From contig NZ_JAIUGV010000009.1 in assembly GCF_020164745.1 (NCBI RefSeq), forward strand, positions 186,001-250,000: 64,000 bases of DNA, given 5' to 3'. The position numbers and the translations under genes are program-made. Shown in pieces: positions 34,100 to 41,613 of this stretch. This DNA is from Mesorhizobium sp. ES1-4 (GTDB taxonomy: Bacteria; Pseudomonadota; Alphaproteobacteria; Rhizobiales; Rhizobiaceae). Positions within the stretch are counted from its first letter, which is position 1; the number at the start of each line of letters is the position of its first letter. The notes under the pieces are model-generated. The model was not told the origin of the DNA, did not search any database, and saw only the letters and a program-made list of their open reading frames with translations.

Positions 34100-35452
34100 T
34101 TGGATCGCTGGCGCGGCGGCATGCGACGTGTTGCTCCGCCAGACTTTGGGAAGATGATTTCTTCCGAGCCTGCGTCCCATGCTGGGCAGCTCAATGCGGT
34201 TTTCATACTGGACGTTTCTGCTTACACCGGGCCGCTGCTTTCCGGCTGGATAGAAGCGGGCAACCGTATAGGCGCGATTATCGTGCCTGGCTTTCAGCGC
34301 CCGTCCAGAGGCTTCAGCATTGGCAATTTTCGGCGCAGGCTGAGGCGCCGGCTTCTGCTCATGCGCCATCTCGGCAACACACCGGTGAAGCTGATCGAAT
34401 TCCGCCGGCCGTACGACTGGAACGAGCTTGGCCGACAATTGCCTGATATCGCTGCGGACGTACTGATCTGCTACGCTTTCCCGACCTTGATCCCACAACA
34501 GCTGCTCGGCCTCTTTCCCAAGGGTGGGCTTAATTTTCATCCGGCGCTGCTGCCGAACTACCGGGGTCCGCATCCTCTGCATCGCCTCGTCACGGATGCC
34601 CAGCATGCCGTTCACGGCGGCGTGACACTGCATAAGATGTCCGCCAATTTCGATGACGGCGACATTCTCGGACAAGTGCCGTTCTCCGAGGCAGCCTGGG
34701 CATCGCGGCGGGACATGATCGACAGCGTGGCGACCGCGATGCGCAGGCTGGTGCGCGAGGTGGCGCCAGCCTATTGCAAGGATTTGGTGTCCGGGATGCG
34801 GCAGCCGACCGGTGATTTCGTCTGGGCGCGACTTGAGTGGGATCACATGGTGATTTCATCCGACATGTCGATCGAGCATGTTGGGCGTTTGTGGCGCGTG
34901 CTGGGCGCCAATCCCGGTATTTATCTGGACGTCGCAGGCCGCCAGGTCAGGTTGGCCTTCCAGATCAGCCGACTTGGTCCGCCAACGGGAAAGGGTCCGG
35001 TAAGGCGATGGGGAAGGGTGGAGTTCGATCTTGCCAATGGCCGGGTGCTTTACCTCACCTACGGCCGCCTGCTCAAACGGCTGATGAAAATCGACGCTGC
35101 GCTGCCACGCTCCCAGGCCGGAAAGCCGTCCCCTGAAATAAGGGTGTTTGGCAAGGTGGATAACAGCACAAGGGTCACGACAGGCTGGTCGTGGCGGATA
35201 CTGAACCGGTGCGCATGGAATTGCGGACCGAGGTCCGCAACTCCTATGCCGCGAAAAGCTACTTTCCGCAGTTCTTGTCGTTCACGGTCGGCGCGGTCGC
35301 GTTGCCGTTGGCATCCATCTGCGCGCCCTGCGGATTGGTCGGGCAATTCTTGTCAGCGTTGGAGTTCATGTCGCCCGGCGCGACCGTCGTGCTGCTGGTT
35401 GAGCCCTGATCGATCGTATTGGGCGAAGCCGGCGTGCTCGGGTCTACAGTGA
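34100..35452 (+). CDS. Formyltransferase-like protein (Fmt/ArnA-type N-terminal fold)
   Basis: A frame of 450 codons from TTG 34,100 (GAGGG upstream); ATG 34,154 fits the domain start better. The core has GGLNFHPALLPNYRGPHPLH, where Asn and His of the Asn-His-Asp triad lie, and FDDGDILGQVPFSE with the Asp, as in formyltetrahydrofolate-dependent transferases. Residues 1-350 look genuine. The last 60-90 codons run antisense across the secreted-protein gene at 35,259-35,567 and look like noise, while another frame near 35,180-35,260 looks protein-like. A frameshift near 35,165-35,185 is therefore possible. The acceptor is unknown; a sugar amine is typical. It is the nearest gene to the RiPP-like peptide. 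Confidence 0.7.
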   Translation: MDRWRGGMRRVAPPDFGKMISSEPASHAGQLNAVFILDVSAYTGPLLSGWIEAGNRIGAIIVPGFQRPSRGFSIGNFRRRLRRRLLLMRHLGNTPVKLIEFRRPYDWNELGRQLPDIAADVLICYAFPTLIPQQLLGLFPKGGLNFHPALLPNYRGPHPLHRLVTDAQHAVHGGVTLHKMSANFDDGDILGQVPFSEAAWASRRDMIDSVATAMRRLVREVAPAYCKDLVSGMRQPTGDFVWARLEWDHMVISSDMSIEHVGRLWRVLGANPGIYLDVAGRQVRLAFQISRLGPPTGKGPVRRWGRVEFDLANGRVLYLTYGRLLKRLMKIDAALPRSQAGKPSPEIRVFGKVDNSTRVTTGWSWRILNRCAWNCGPRSATPMPRKATFRSSCRSRSARSRCRWHPSARPADWSGNSCQRWSSCRPARPSCCWLSPDRSYWAKPACSGLQ

Positions 35453-35567
35453 CCGACTTGCCGCTGCCGCCGGACCCGTCCGCGCCGGCTGCGCTATTGC
35501 TTTGCGCCATGGCGGATGTTGCAAGGGCAATGGTGAAGGCCGAAGCCGCGAGGATTTTCATGAACAT
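35259..35567 (-). CDS. Small secreted Asn/Thr/Ser-rich protein
   Basis: Encodes 102 residues from ATG 35,567 (GGAGA upstream); an internal start at 35,561 removes two residues. The signal peptide KILAASAFTIALATSAMAQ ends at AMAQ. The mature part is polar and disordered, with Gly/Ser/Thr-rich repeats (AAGADGSGGSGKSVTVD, GSTSSTTVAPGDMNSNADKN) and two cysteines (NCPTNPQ and KNCGK). Similar small exported proteins are common in Rhizobiales and have no known role. Its 3' end overlaps the formyltransferase frame on the other strand. Confidence 0.85.
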   Translation of the reverse strand: MFMKILAASAFTIALATSAMAQSNSAAGADGSGGSGKSVTVDPSTPASPNTIDQGSTSSTTVAPGDMNSNADKNCPTNPQGAQMDANGNATAPTVNDKNCGK

Positions 35568-35832
35568 GGTCGTCTCCATTTCTGTTAATTCATCGCCGTA
35601 ACGGTCATACGTAAACCATTGACCGTTATATCTCTTCATTCCGCGAGAAACTGCGTCACGCGTTCCTGCAATTGCGTCTGCGACTGTTGGGACAACCTCT
35701 CGGCATCGCGAAGGTTCCAGACAAATTTCCGAGCCGGCGGGACACGATCGCCTCGCGCTGGTCGAACGCCTTTGGCGCAGCTTGCCGAAAAAATAGCTTC
35801 CCCAACCGACCGAATGGTGCTTTAACGCCGCC

Positions 35833-35927
35833 ATCCACAGGGGTGCTCCGTACGGTCGGGGCTGAGACGGGGGCGGCAAGCCCACAGACCCTAGAAGCTG
35901 ATCTGGGTAATACCAGCGGAGCGAGGC
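35833..35927 (+). promoter_or_regulatory. TPP (THI-box) riboswitch
   Basis: The leader carries the conserved thi-box blocks in order: CACAGGGGTGCTCC, GGGGCTGAGACGGG, AGACCCTAGAAGCTGATCTG, GGGTAATACCAGCGGAG. These form the pyrimidine- and pyrophosphate-sensing arms of the thiamin pyrophosphate riboswitch. The 3' end runs into the GAGG ribosome site of ykoF at 35,923-35,926, so thiamin pyrophosphate probably represses translation initiation of the four-gene uptake operon. Confidence 0.95.
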
Positions 35928-35932
35928 GGGCG

Positions 35933-36541
35933 ATGTTTTCAGGCGCACAGGTTTCCCTATATCCCATGGCCGACGATTTTGTCGGTGTCATCCTGGGGGC
36001 GCTCGGCGCGCTCGATCCGTATCGCGACAAGCTCAGGATCGAGACGGACGAGATCTCGACCCTGCTGGTCGGCTCCCCCGAAATGTTGTTCCCCGCGCTG
36101 CGCGACCTTTTCGTGGCTGCGTCCGGCAGCGGCAAGCATTGTGTGCTGTCGGCAATCATTTCGCGCGGCTGCCCAGGTGAGCCAGACGATCCGATCTGCC
36201 GCTCCGACACGTTCGGCGGACCTGCCGGCCCACTCGGCCCGCGCAAGGAAGCCGCCATCGCCGCCGTGCGTGGCGCGTTGGCCACCGGCCAGCCAGCGGC
36301 GGCGCAGTTCTCGCTCTATGTGATGGGCACGAACGACCACATGGACGAGATCTATGGATGCATCGATTTCCTGAAGCAGTCCGGCGTCTACGAGCGCTCC
36401 AAGAATTTCTGCACGAAGCTGCGCGGCGATGCCGGCGCGATTTTCTCGGCGCTCGATGAAGCCTTCTGCCGGTTCGGGCCGGGCGCCGGCCACGTAACCC
36501 TCGATGTCACGGTTTCGGCAAACAGTCCCACTGCCGTCTGA
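35933..36541 (+). CDS. ykoF: YkoF-type thiamin/HMP-binding protein
   Basis: Encodes 202 residues from ATG 35,933, six bases after GAGG. YkoF proteins have two ACT-like halves that bind thiamin or hydroxymethylpyrimidine (HMP). Here the first half reads AQVSLYPMADDFVGVILGAL and the second AAAQFSLYVMGTNDHMDEIY, showing the duplicated QxSLYxMxxD pattern. It is soluble and cytoplasmic, lies directly behind the TPP riboswitch, and is followed by an ABC importer. That places it as a ligand-binding helper in thiamin-precursor salvage. Confidence 0.92.
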   Translation: MFSGAQVSLYPMADDFVGVILGALGALDPYRDKLRIETDEISTLLVGSPEMLFPALRDLFVAASGSGKHCVLSAIISRGCPGEPDDPICRSDTFGGPAGPLGPRKEAAIAAVRGALATGQPAAAQFSLYVMGTNDHMDEIYGCIDFLKQSGVYERSKNFCTKLRGDAGAIFSALDEAFCRFGPGAGHVTLDVTVSANSPTAV

Positions 36542-36554
36542 ACCGCTCGCGCCG

Positions 36555-37403
36555 ATGCGCGAATGCCGTCAAGGTCATCCTCCCGTGGCTTCATCGTCAT
36601 TCAACCCGCGCCACCTCGCGGGCCTCTTCGCCCAGGCAGCGCCGGCCGTGATATCCATCGGTCTGCTGCTTGTGGCGTGGGAACTTTACGTGAACCATTC
36701 CGGCATCAAGCCGACGGTTCTGCCGGCGCCTTCGCGCGTCCTCGAACAGGCGATGCTCAACCGCGACGCGCTGCTCGACAACGCCATTCCCACCATCCGC
36801 GCCACGCTGATCGGTTTTGCTTGTTCGCTCAGCGCCGCCTTCGCGCTGTCGATGCTGGTCGACTTCTTCCAGCCTTTGCGACGGGCGCTGTTTCCCGTCT
36901 TCATCGTCAGCCAGACCTTGCCGCTGGTAGCCATCGCGCCATTGGTGGTGCTGTGGTTCGGTTTCGGGCTGACGCCCAAGATCATGCTGGTGGCGTTGGT
37001 CACCTTCTTCCCGATGCTGGTGGCCCTGGTCCAGGGCTACGAGGCCACCGAGGTCGAAATCGGCCAGATGCTGCGCTCCATGGGAGCAGGGCGCTGGCGG
37101 GTCTTCTGGCTGGCACGGCTGCCTTCGGCACTGCCCTATTTCTTCGCTGGCCTCAGAATCTCGATCACCTATGCCGTGGTTGGCGCCATCTTCGCCGAAT
37201 ACGCCGGGGCGGCCAAAGGGCTGGGCATCTACATGCTCAACGCCAAGAACAATTTCCGCCCCGACCTGGTGCTCGCCGCCGTCGGCGTCAGCGCCGCGCT
37301 CACCCTCGTCCTGTTCGGGCTGACGGTGCTGCTGCAGCATCTTGCCATGCCTTGGGAACGAGCCGCCGGCAGGCAAACCGCCGGAAAAGGCCCGCACGCA
37401 TGA
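36555..37403 (+). CDS. thiX: HMP/thiamin-precursor ABC transporter permease
   Basis: Encodes 282 residues from ATG 36,555, 14 bp after ykoF; GTG 36,582 is an alternative. It is a SsuC/TauC-type permease with six or so helices. The ABC-binding EAA loop reads EIGQMLRSMGAGRWRVFWLA followed by RLPSALPYFFAGLRISITYA, and PLVAIAPLVVLWFGFGLTPK is the family signature. It works with the ATPase and binding protein downstream, to whose genes it is coupled by overlap. The gene name follows the riboswitch and YkoF context. Confidence 0.88.
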   Translation: MRECRQGHPPVASSSFNPRHLAGLFAQAAPAVISIGLLLVAWELYVNHSGIKPTVLPAPSRVLEQAMLNRDALLDNAIPTIRATLIGFACSLSAAFALSMLVDFFQPLRRALFPVFIVSQTLPLVAIAPLVVLWFGFGLTPKIMLVALVTFFPMLVALVQGYEATEVEIGQMLRSMGAGRWRVFWLARLPSALPYFFAGLRISITYAVVGAIFAEYAGAAKGLGIYMLNAKNNFRPDLVLAAVGVSAALTLVLFGLTVLLQHLAMPWERAAGRQTAGKGPHA

Positions 37404-38161
37404 GCCGGCTGGAAGTGCGGCATGTGCGCAAGGCGTTTGGCGGGCTCGAGGTGCTCGCCGACATTTCGCTGCGCGTGGATGCGGGTGAATTCGTCTCGAT
37501 CCTTGGGCCTTCGGGCGCCGGCAAGTCGACGCTGTTCCAGCTTCTGACCGGCGCCGAGCATGGCGAGGGTGAGATGTTCTTCGACGGCGCGCCGCTCGAC
37601 GATCATGGCAGGCATTTCGCTTTCATGCCGCAGCGCGACGCACTGATGCCGTGGCGCCGCATTCTCGACAACACGACGCTTGGGCTCGAAGTGCAAGGCG
37701 TCCACCGCAAGGCGGCGCGATCGCGGGTCGCGCCGCTGTTTGCCGAGTTCGGGCTTGCCGGCTTCGAGCGGCATTTTCCGGCACAGCTTTCGGGCGGCAT
37801 GCGCCAGCGCGCGGCGCTGCTGCGCACCGTCGTGCAGGAACGCGACATGTTGCTGCTCGATGAGCCGTTCGGCGCTCTCGATGCACTGACCCGCGCGGCC
37901 ATGCAGCGCTGGCTCGAACAGATGTGGCGGCATTATCGCTGGACGGCGTTGCTGATCACCCATGATGTGCGCGAAGCCGTGTTCCTGTCCGACCGCATCT
38001 ATGTGCTGTCGGCGAGGCCGGCGCGTGTCGTGCGCGAGATCAAGGTGCCACTGCCGCGCCCGCGCGATCCGGCCGGCGCACGGCAGTCCGGGATACTCGA
38101 GGCCGAGATTCTCGATATTTTGCTCAACCTCCAGCCATCCAAAGGACATGACCATGACTGA
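37400..38161 (+). CDS. thiZ: HMP/thiamin-precursor ABC transporter ATPase
   Basis: Encodes 253 residues, overlapping thiX by four bases (ATGA). It is a nitrate/sulfonate/taurine-type ABC ATPase: Walker A GPSGAGKSTLFQ, Q-loop FAFMPQRDALMPWR, signature LSGGMRQRAALLRT, Walker B MLLLDEPFGALDALT, switch His in LLITHDVREAVFLSDRIYVL. Full length. It energises uptake of the precursor at the inner membrane. Its end overlaps the start of the binding-protein gene by eight bases. Confidence 0.92.
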   Translation: MSRLEVRHVRKAFGGLEVLADISLRVDAGEFVSILGPSGAGKSTLFQLLTGAEHGEGEMFFDGAPLDDHGRHFAFMPQRDALMPWRRILDNTTLGLEVQGVHRKAARSRVAPLFAEFGLAGFERHFPAQLSGGMRQRAALLRTVVQERDMLLLDEPFGALDALTRAAMQRWLEQMWRHYRWTALLITHDVREAVFLSDRIYVLSARPARVVREIKVPLPRPRDPAGARQSGILEAEILDILLNLQPSKGHDHD

Positions 38162-39170
38162 CTTGACGCGCAGGCAAGCTCTGCTGCTCACCGTTGCCGT
38201 TGGGGTGCCGCTGATCACCCGATCGAGCCGCTCCTTCGCGGCAACGCAAAACGTCACTGTCGCGCTGGACTGGACGGTCAACACCAACCACATCGGGCTG
38301 TTTGTTGCCCGCGACAAGGGATTTTATCGCGAGGCCGGCGTCGAGGTCGAGATACTGCCCTACACCGACACCGGCGCCGGCACGCTTGTCGCCGTCCGCG
38401 TCGCCGATTTCGGCATCAACGGCACCATCAGCCTGTTCACCCAGAAGGCCGCCGGCGCCGACTTGAAGGGCGTCTATGCTGTGGTGCAGTCAGAGACAGG
38501 CCGGTTGGTGTTCAATGCGGCGCGCAGCGAGATCAAAAGTCCGAAGGATCTGGATGGCCTGACCTATGGCGGTTTCGGCAGTGCCTGGGAGAACGCGCTG
38601 ATCTCGACCATCATCCGCCATGATGGCGGCAAGGGCGATTTCGAGACGGTGACGCTCGGCACTTCCGCCTACGAGGCGCTGGCCAGCGGCGCGATCGACT
38701 TCACGCTCGAAGTGTCAACCTGGGAGGGCGTCGAAGCCGAACTCAAAGGCGTCAAGCAGCGCAGCTTCGTCTATGCCGACCATGGCGTTCCCGACGAGCA
38801 CACGACGCTCATCTCTTCGAGCGAAGCGTATCTCCAGGCAAACCCCGAACTGGCGTCGTCCTTCATCCAGGCCACGCGGCGCGGCTATCAGTTCGCGGTC
38901 GATCATCCAGAGGAAGCCGCCACGCTGCTGATCGCCGCCAACAAGGATGCCCTGACCAATCCGACGGTGATCCAGGCCTCGCTGAAGGCACTGATCGAGG
39001 GGCACTATCTGCGCGGGCAAGACGGAGCCATCGGCATCATGGATCCGGCCAAGATGGAAGCGATTGGCTCCTATCTCTTCGCTGCGGGCATCCTGCATGA
39101 TGTCGATGGTAAGAGTGCGGTGCAACGTCCGGATTTTGCGGGATATTTCAGCAATAGATACTTCAGATAG
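38154..39170 (+). CDS. thiY: HMP/thiamin-precursor periplasmic binding protein
   Basis: Encodes 338 residues from ATG 38,154, chosen over ATG 38,148 because AAAGGA is then seven bases upstream. The N-terminus is Tat-like (TRRQALLLTVAVGVPLITRS) with cleavage near SFAA. The mature part is a NMT1/THI5-like binding fold: TVALDWTVNTNHIGLFVARD, GFYREAGVEVEILPYTDTG, then LDGLTYGGFGSAWENALIST. NMT1/THI5-like proteins bind HMP or formylaminopyrimidine. Under the TPP riboswitch this is the expected fourth component. Confidence 0.92.
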   Translation: MTDLTRRQALLLTVAVGVPLITRSSRSFAATQNVTVALDWTVNTNHIGLFVARDKGFYREAGVEVEILPYTDTGAGTLVAVRVADFGINGTISLFTQKAAGADLKGVYAVVQSETGRLVFNAARSEIKSPKDLDGLTYGGFGSAWENALISTIIRHDGGKGDFETVTLGTSAYEALASGAIDFTLEVSTWEGVEAELKGVKQRSFVYADHGVPDEHTTLISSSEAYLQANPELASSFIQATRRGYQFAVDHPEEAATLLIAANKDALTNPTVIQASLKALIEGHYLRGQDGAIGIMDPAKMEAIGSYLFAAGILHDVDGKSAVQRPDFAGYFSNRYFR

Positions 39171-39368
39171 GCACCGGTGCGGAAACCGCGAAACGGTCCG
39201 CGTCGTCCGATATTGGAAGAAGGATATCGCCAAGATCGCAGCCCGACAAACCGCCAATCGGGACCTTGCCTATTCGCGTCGCCTTCGATCGGCTTGATGC
39301 CGATCTGATCTTCTCGGTTAACTGCCCGGCAATGGTTGCGTGCGAAGGTTCCCCGAGGAATCATCGGG

Positions 39369-40064
39369 ATGCTCGCCTTGCTCATGTCAAAAAGTGACGC
39401 ACTTTCGCGTGCAGCCGACAACAGGCTTTTGTCCGCAGCGCGCAAGCGCGAGATTCTGCTCGACCTGCGCGAAGGCTTCTTTCGCACTTGCGCCCTGCTG
39501 TGCGCGGCACTGTTCGTCTATCGCGGCGTCTATCAACTTATCGAGGATCCGACGCGGCTCAATGCAGCGCTGGTGGCGATTTCCGAGATACTCACCTTCA
39601 CCTGGCTGCTTCTGTCGCGGCGTCCGGTGACGCGTGACTGGAATCCGCTTACGGTCATCGTTGCGGTGACAGCCAGTTTTGGCGTTGCGTTGATCAGCCT
39701 CCAACCGGGCACTGCGCTCGTCCCCCTTTATGTCGCCGCGCCGTTGCAGTTCATCGCGTTGTTGTTCGTTATCTGGGGCAAGATCTCGCTAGGGCGCTCT
39801 TTTGCGATCCTACCCGCCAATCGAGGCGTGATGACGGGCGGTGCCTATCGGCTTGTGCGGCATCCGATCTATGCCGGCTACCTCGCCGGCCATGTGCTCT
39901 TCCTTTTGTCGGCCTTTTCCTTCCACAACCTCGCCGTCTATTCGGCGATCACCTATCTCCAGCTTTACCGCGTCTTGCGCGAGGAAGCATTGCTGGCCAC
40001 CGTGCCGGAATATCGCGCCTATATGGAACGCGTGCGCTACAGGCTGTTCTACCGGCTATTCTGA
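39369..40064 (+). CDS. Isoprenylcysteine methyltransferase-like membrane protein
   Basis: Encodes about 231 residues from ATG 39,369 (GAGGA nine bases upstream); ATG 39,384 is possible. The last 110 residues contain the ICMT/PEMT-type methyltransferase motif GGAYRLVRHPIYAGYLAGHV and EEALLATVPEYRAYMERVRY, which bind SAM at the membrane surface. Five to six hydrophobic helices precede and surround it. Bacterial members methylate lipids, thiols or unknown substrates. It is a single gene with no clear partner. Confidence 0.8.
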   Translation: MLALLMSKSDALSRAADNRLLSAARKREILLDLREGFFRTCALLCAALFVYRGVYQLIEDPTRLNAALVAISEILTFTWLLLSRRPVTRDWNPLTVIVAVTASFGVALISLQPGTALVPLYVAAPLQFIALLFVIWGKISLGRSFAILPANRGVMTGGAYRLVRHPIYAGYLAGHVLFLLSAFSFHNLAVYSAITYLQLYRVLREEALLATVPEYRAYMERVRYRLFYRLF

Positions 40065-40352
40065 GAGCAAGATCGCCAAGGCACTGTAGTCAATCCCACT
40101 TGGCGTCGGCGTGATCGCACGCCGCTGAGGCCGAAGGAGACCGCGGAACCAGCCGTGAGGCTTCAACCGCACTCTCCTGGCCTCCGGTTGGTCGGAAAGC
40201 CCGCCGTCCAGGCGGGTTCTCGGGCCAAGTGTTCCTTAGCCGCGATGGTCCGGCGGAACGCCAGTCCCCCTAAAACGTTCATACATTGCAACATCCGAAA
40301 TGGCGCGATGTTGAAACAGCGCAAAAGCGCTAATTCAGGAGCAGGGAAGGCC

Positions 40353-40517
40353 ATGGGTCTCGGAACGATACTTATCATTATTCTTATTCTCGCGCTGCTA
40401 GGCGGCTTCAGTGGTCTCGGCGGTGGACCGTTCTACGGAACCGGTTATTACGGTGGTGGCGGTCTCGGACTTGTGTTGATCATTGTCATCATCCTCGTCG
40501 TCCTGGGGCGCATTTAG
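40353..40517 (+). CDS. DUF3309 small membrane protein
   Basis: A 54-residue gene from ATG 40,353 with GGGAAGG upstream. The product is two hydrophobic spans (MGLGTILIIILILALLGGF and GLGLVLIIVIILVVLGRI) joined by a glycine/tyrosine-rich loop (GGGPFYGTGYYGGGG). This is the DUF3309 pattern, common and multicopy in Rhizobiales and of unknown function. Confidence 0.88.
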   Translation: MGLGTILIIILILALLGGFSGLGGGPFYGTGYYGGGGLGLVLIIVIILVVLGRI

Positions 40518-40524
40518 CAGGTCG

Positions 40525-40722
40525 ACCCCGGCGTCGGTCGCAATAGCGTGAACACGCTCGGGCACAGGATTGTGATGTAGGCAAGCCGGCTTGTGATCCG
40601 GCATTCCCGCGGAAATCACTTATGGTGATTGCGGTCCACACCCCCCGTGGAGGACAGGGTCCCACCCCTCCATCCTCCTCCAAGGCCCGCTCCGGGTAGC
40701 CGGAGCGGGCTTTCTTTTTCAT
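40525..40722 (+). ncRNA. Candidate small RNA ending in a strong terminator
   Basis: The 367 bp between the DUF3309 and GntR genes hold no convincing ORF but are highly structured. GCCGG/CCGGC pair around 40,582-40,600. GGAGGACAGGG pairs with CACCCCTCCATCCTCC at about 40,648-40,680. A perfect terminator stem GCCCGCTCCGG/CCGGAGCGGGC follows at 40,685-40,710 with TTTCTTTTTC. The terminator could also simply end the DUF3309 transcript. I know of no RNA family that matches. Confidence 0.35.
40685..40720 (+). terminator. Intrinsic terminator
   Basis: An 11-bp perfect GC stem (GCCCGCTCCGG, GTAG loop, CCGGAGCGGGC) with a T-rich tail. It insulates the GntR-led catabolic cluster from upstream transcription. 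Confidence 0.92.
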
Positions 40723-40758
40723 CAAAGCATTGCCTCCAAGCAAAGCACTGCCTCCAAG
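40723..40758 (+). repeat. 18-bp direct tandem duplication
   Basis: CAAAGCATTGCCTCCAAG is followed at once by the same 18 bases with one C/T change. It lies between the terminator and the GntR promoter. Confidence 0.8.
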
Positions 40759-40820
40759 CGTTGGCTCGCCATCCGACGGATGGCCGGCGGCTTGGGCGAA
40801 ACGTCCGTCCGCACCGATCG

Positions 40821-40849
40821 TTGACAGAGGCCACGCGGCAAGATATTGA
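40821..40849 (+). promoter_or_regulatory. Sigma70-type promoter of the GntR-led cluster
   Basis: TTGACA at 40,821-40,826 is a perfect -35 box. TATTGA at 40,844-40,849 is a good -10 box at the ideal 17-bp spacing. The start of transcription would fall near 40,856, at the edge of the palindromic operator. Confidence 0.8.
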
Positions 40850-40858
40850 ACAGGGTTA

Positions 40859-40879
40859 TACAGGTTCACTGAACAGGTA
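40859..40879 (+). promoter_or_regulatory. Palindromic operator, probably for the GntR regulator
   Basis: The 21-bp site has dyad form TAC-N2-GTTCA-N-TGAAC-N2-GTA, starting a few bases after the predicted transcription start and ending five bases before the GntR start codon. Position and symmetry fit autorepression by the adjacent GntR/UTRA protein, which would also control the co-directional genes behind it. Binding has not been shown. Confidence 0.65.
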
Positions 40880-40884
40880 CGCAT

Positions 40885-41610
40885 ATGAAACGGCGCGCGG
40901 TTCAACTATCTCCCGGCACGGCCAAGCCCGAGCTGATCGCGACCGTTCTCGAGCATGAGATCCGCTCGGGCGTTCTTGGTTTCGGTGACAGGCTGCAAAG
41001 CGAAAACCAGCTCGTCCAGCGCTTCTCCGTCAGCCGCAACACCGTCCGCAAGGGTCTCGAGGAGCTCTCCAGCCGCGGGCTGATCACCACCAAGGTCGGC
41101 ATCGGCTCCTTCGTCACTTTTGACGGCAAGCCGGTCGATGACAGCATCGGCTGGTCGAGGGCGCTCGCCAATGCCGGCGCCAACGCCGAAACACGAACGC
41201 TGCGGCTGGAGGTGATCGAGGACGCCGAACTCGCGACCTTGCTGGACGTCGAAAGCCCCTTCTTCATCGCCGTTGACCGGGTGCGCACCAATGCCAGCGA
41301 CGGTCACGCCATCTCCATCGAACGCAGCCGCCTGCCGCTGTCGCCAGAGCTGGAAGATGTGCCGCTGCGCGGCCTGCGCGAGGGTTCGCTGCATCAGACG
41401 CTGCGCGGTGCGGGGCTCATACCAGATCATGGCGAGGAGTGGGTCGACATCGAGATGCTGAACGCCGACGACGCCGCCATCCTCGGCTGCCCGCAAGGCA
41501 CGCCATTCCTGCGCGGCCGCCGGCTGACGCGTGCGGCGGACGAGCGGCCGATCGAATACGTCACCAGCCTGCTCAATCCCGCGCATTTCGCGCTGCATAT
41601 GAGGTTCTGA
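40885..41610 (+). CDS. GntR/UTRA (HutC-type) transcriptional regulator
   Basis: Encodes 241 residues. The winged helix reads LEHEIRSGVLGFGDRLQSEN, then LVQRFSVSRNTVRKGLEELS and SRGLITTKVGIGSFVTFDG. Residues 90-241 form the UTRA effector domain (SPFFIAVDRVRTNASDGHAI, ERSRLPLSPELE, PFLRGRRLTRAADERPIEYV). HutC-type GntR proteins repress catabolic operons and are released by a pathway metabolite. It is first in the cluster, right behind its presumed operator, and three bases from the next gene, so it is co-transcribed with the genes it probably controls. Confidence 0.92.
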   Translation: MKRRAVQLSPGTAKPELIATVLEHEIRSGVLGFGDRLQSENQLVQRFSVSRNTVRKGLEELSSRGLITTKVGIGSFVTFDGKPVDDSIGWSRALANAGANAETRTLRLEVIEDAELATLLDVESPFFIAVDRVRTNASDGHAISIERSRLPLSPELEDVPLRGLREGSLHQTLRGAGLIPDHGEEWVDIEMLNADDAAILGCPQGTPFLRGRRLTRAADERPIEYVTSLLNPAHFALHMRF

Positions 41611-41613
41611 GCG

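Noticed and set aside
36563..37399. Plus-strand frame continuous with the thiZ gene upstream of its start
   Set aside because: It lies over the thiX permease gene in another frame and reads as arginine- and alanine-rich noise; the ATGA overlap gives the true start at 37,400.
37229..38317. 362-codon minus-strand frame opposite thiX/thiZ
   Set aside because: It is antisense to clear ABC transporter genes and has no domain or ribosome site.
40575..40610. tRNA-His-like anticodon arm (loop containing TTGTGAT)
   Set aside because: No acceptor, D or T arms can be built around it, and the loop is eight bases, not seven.
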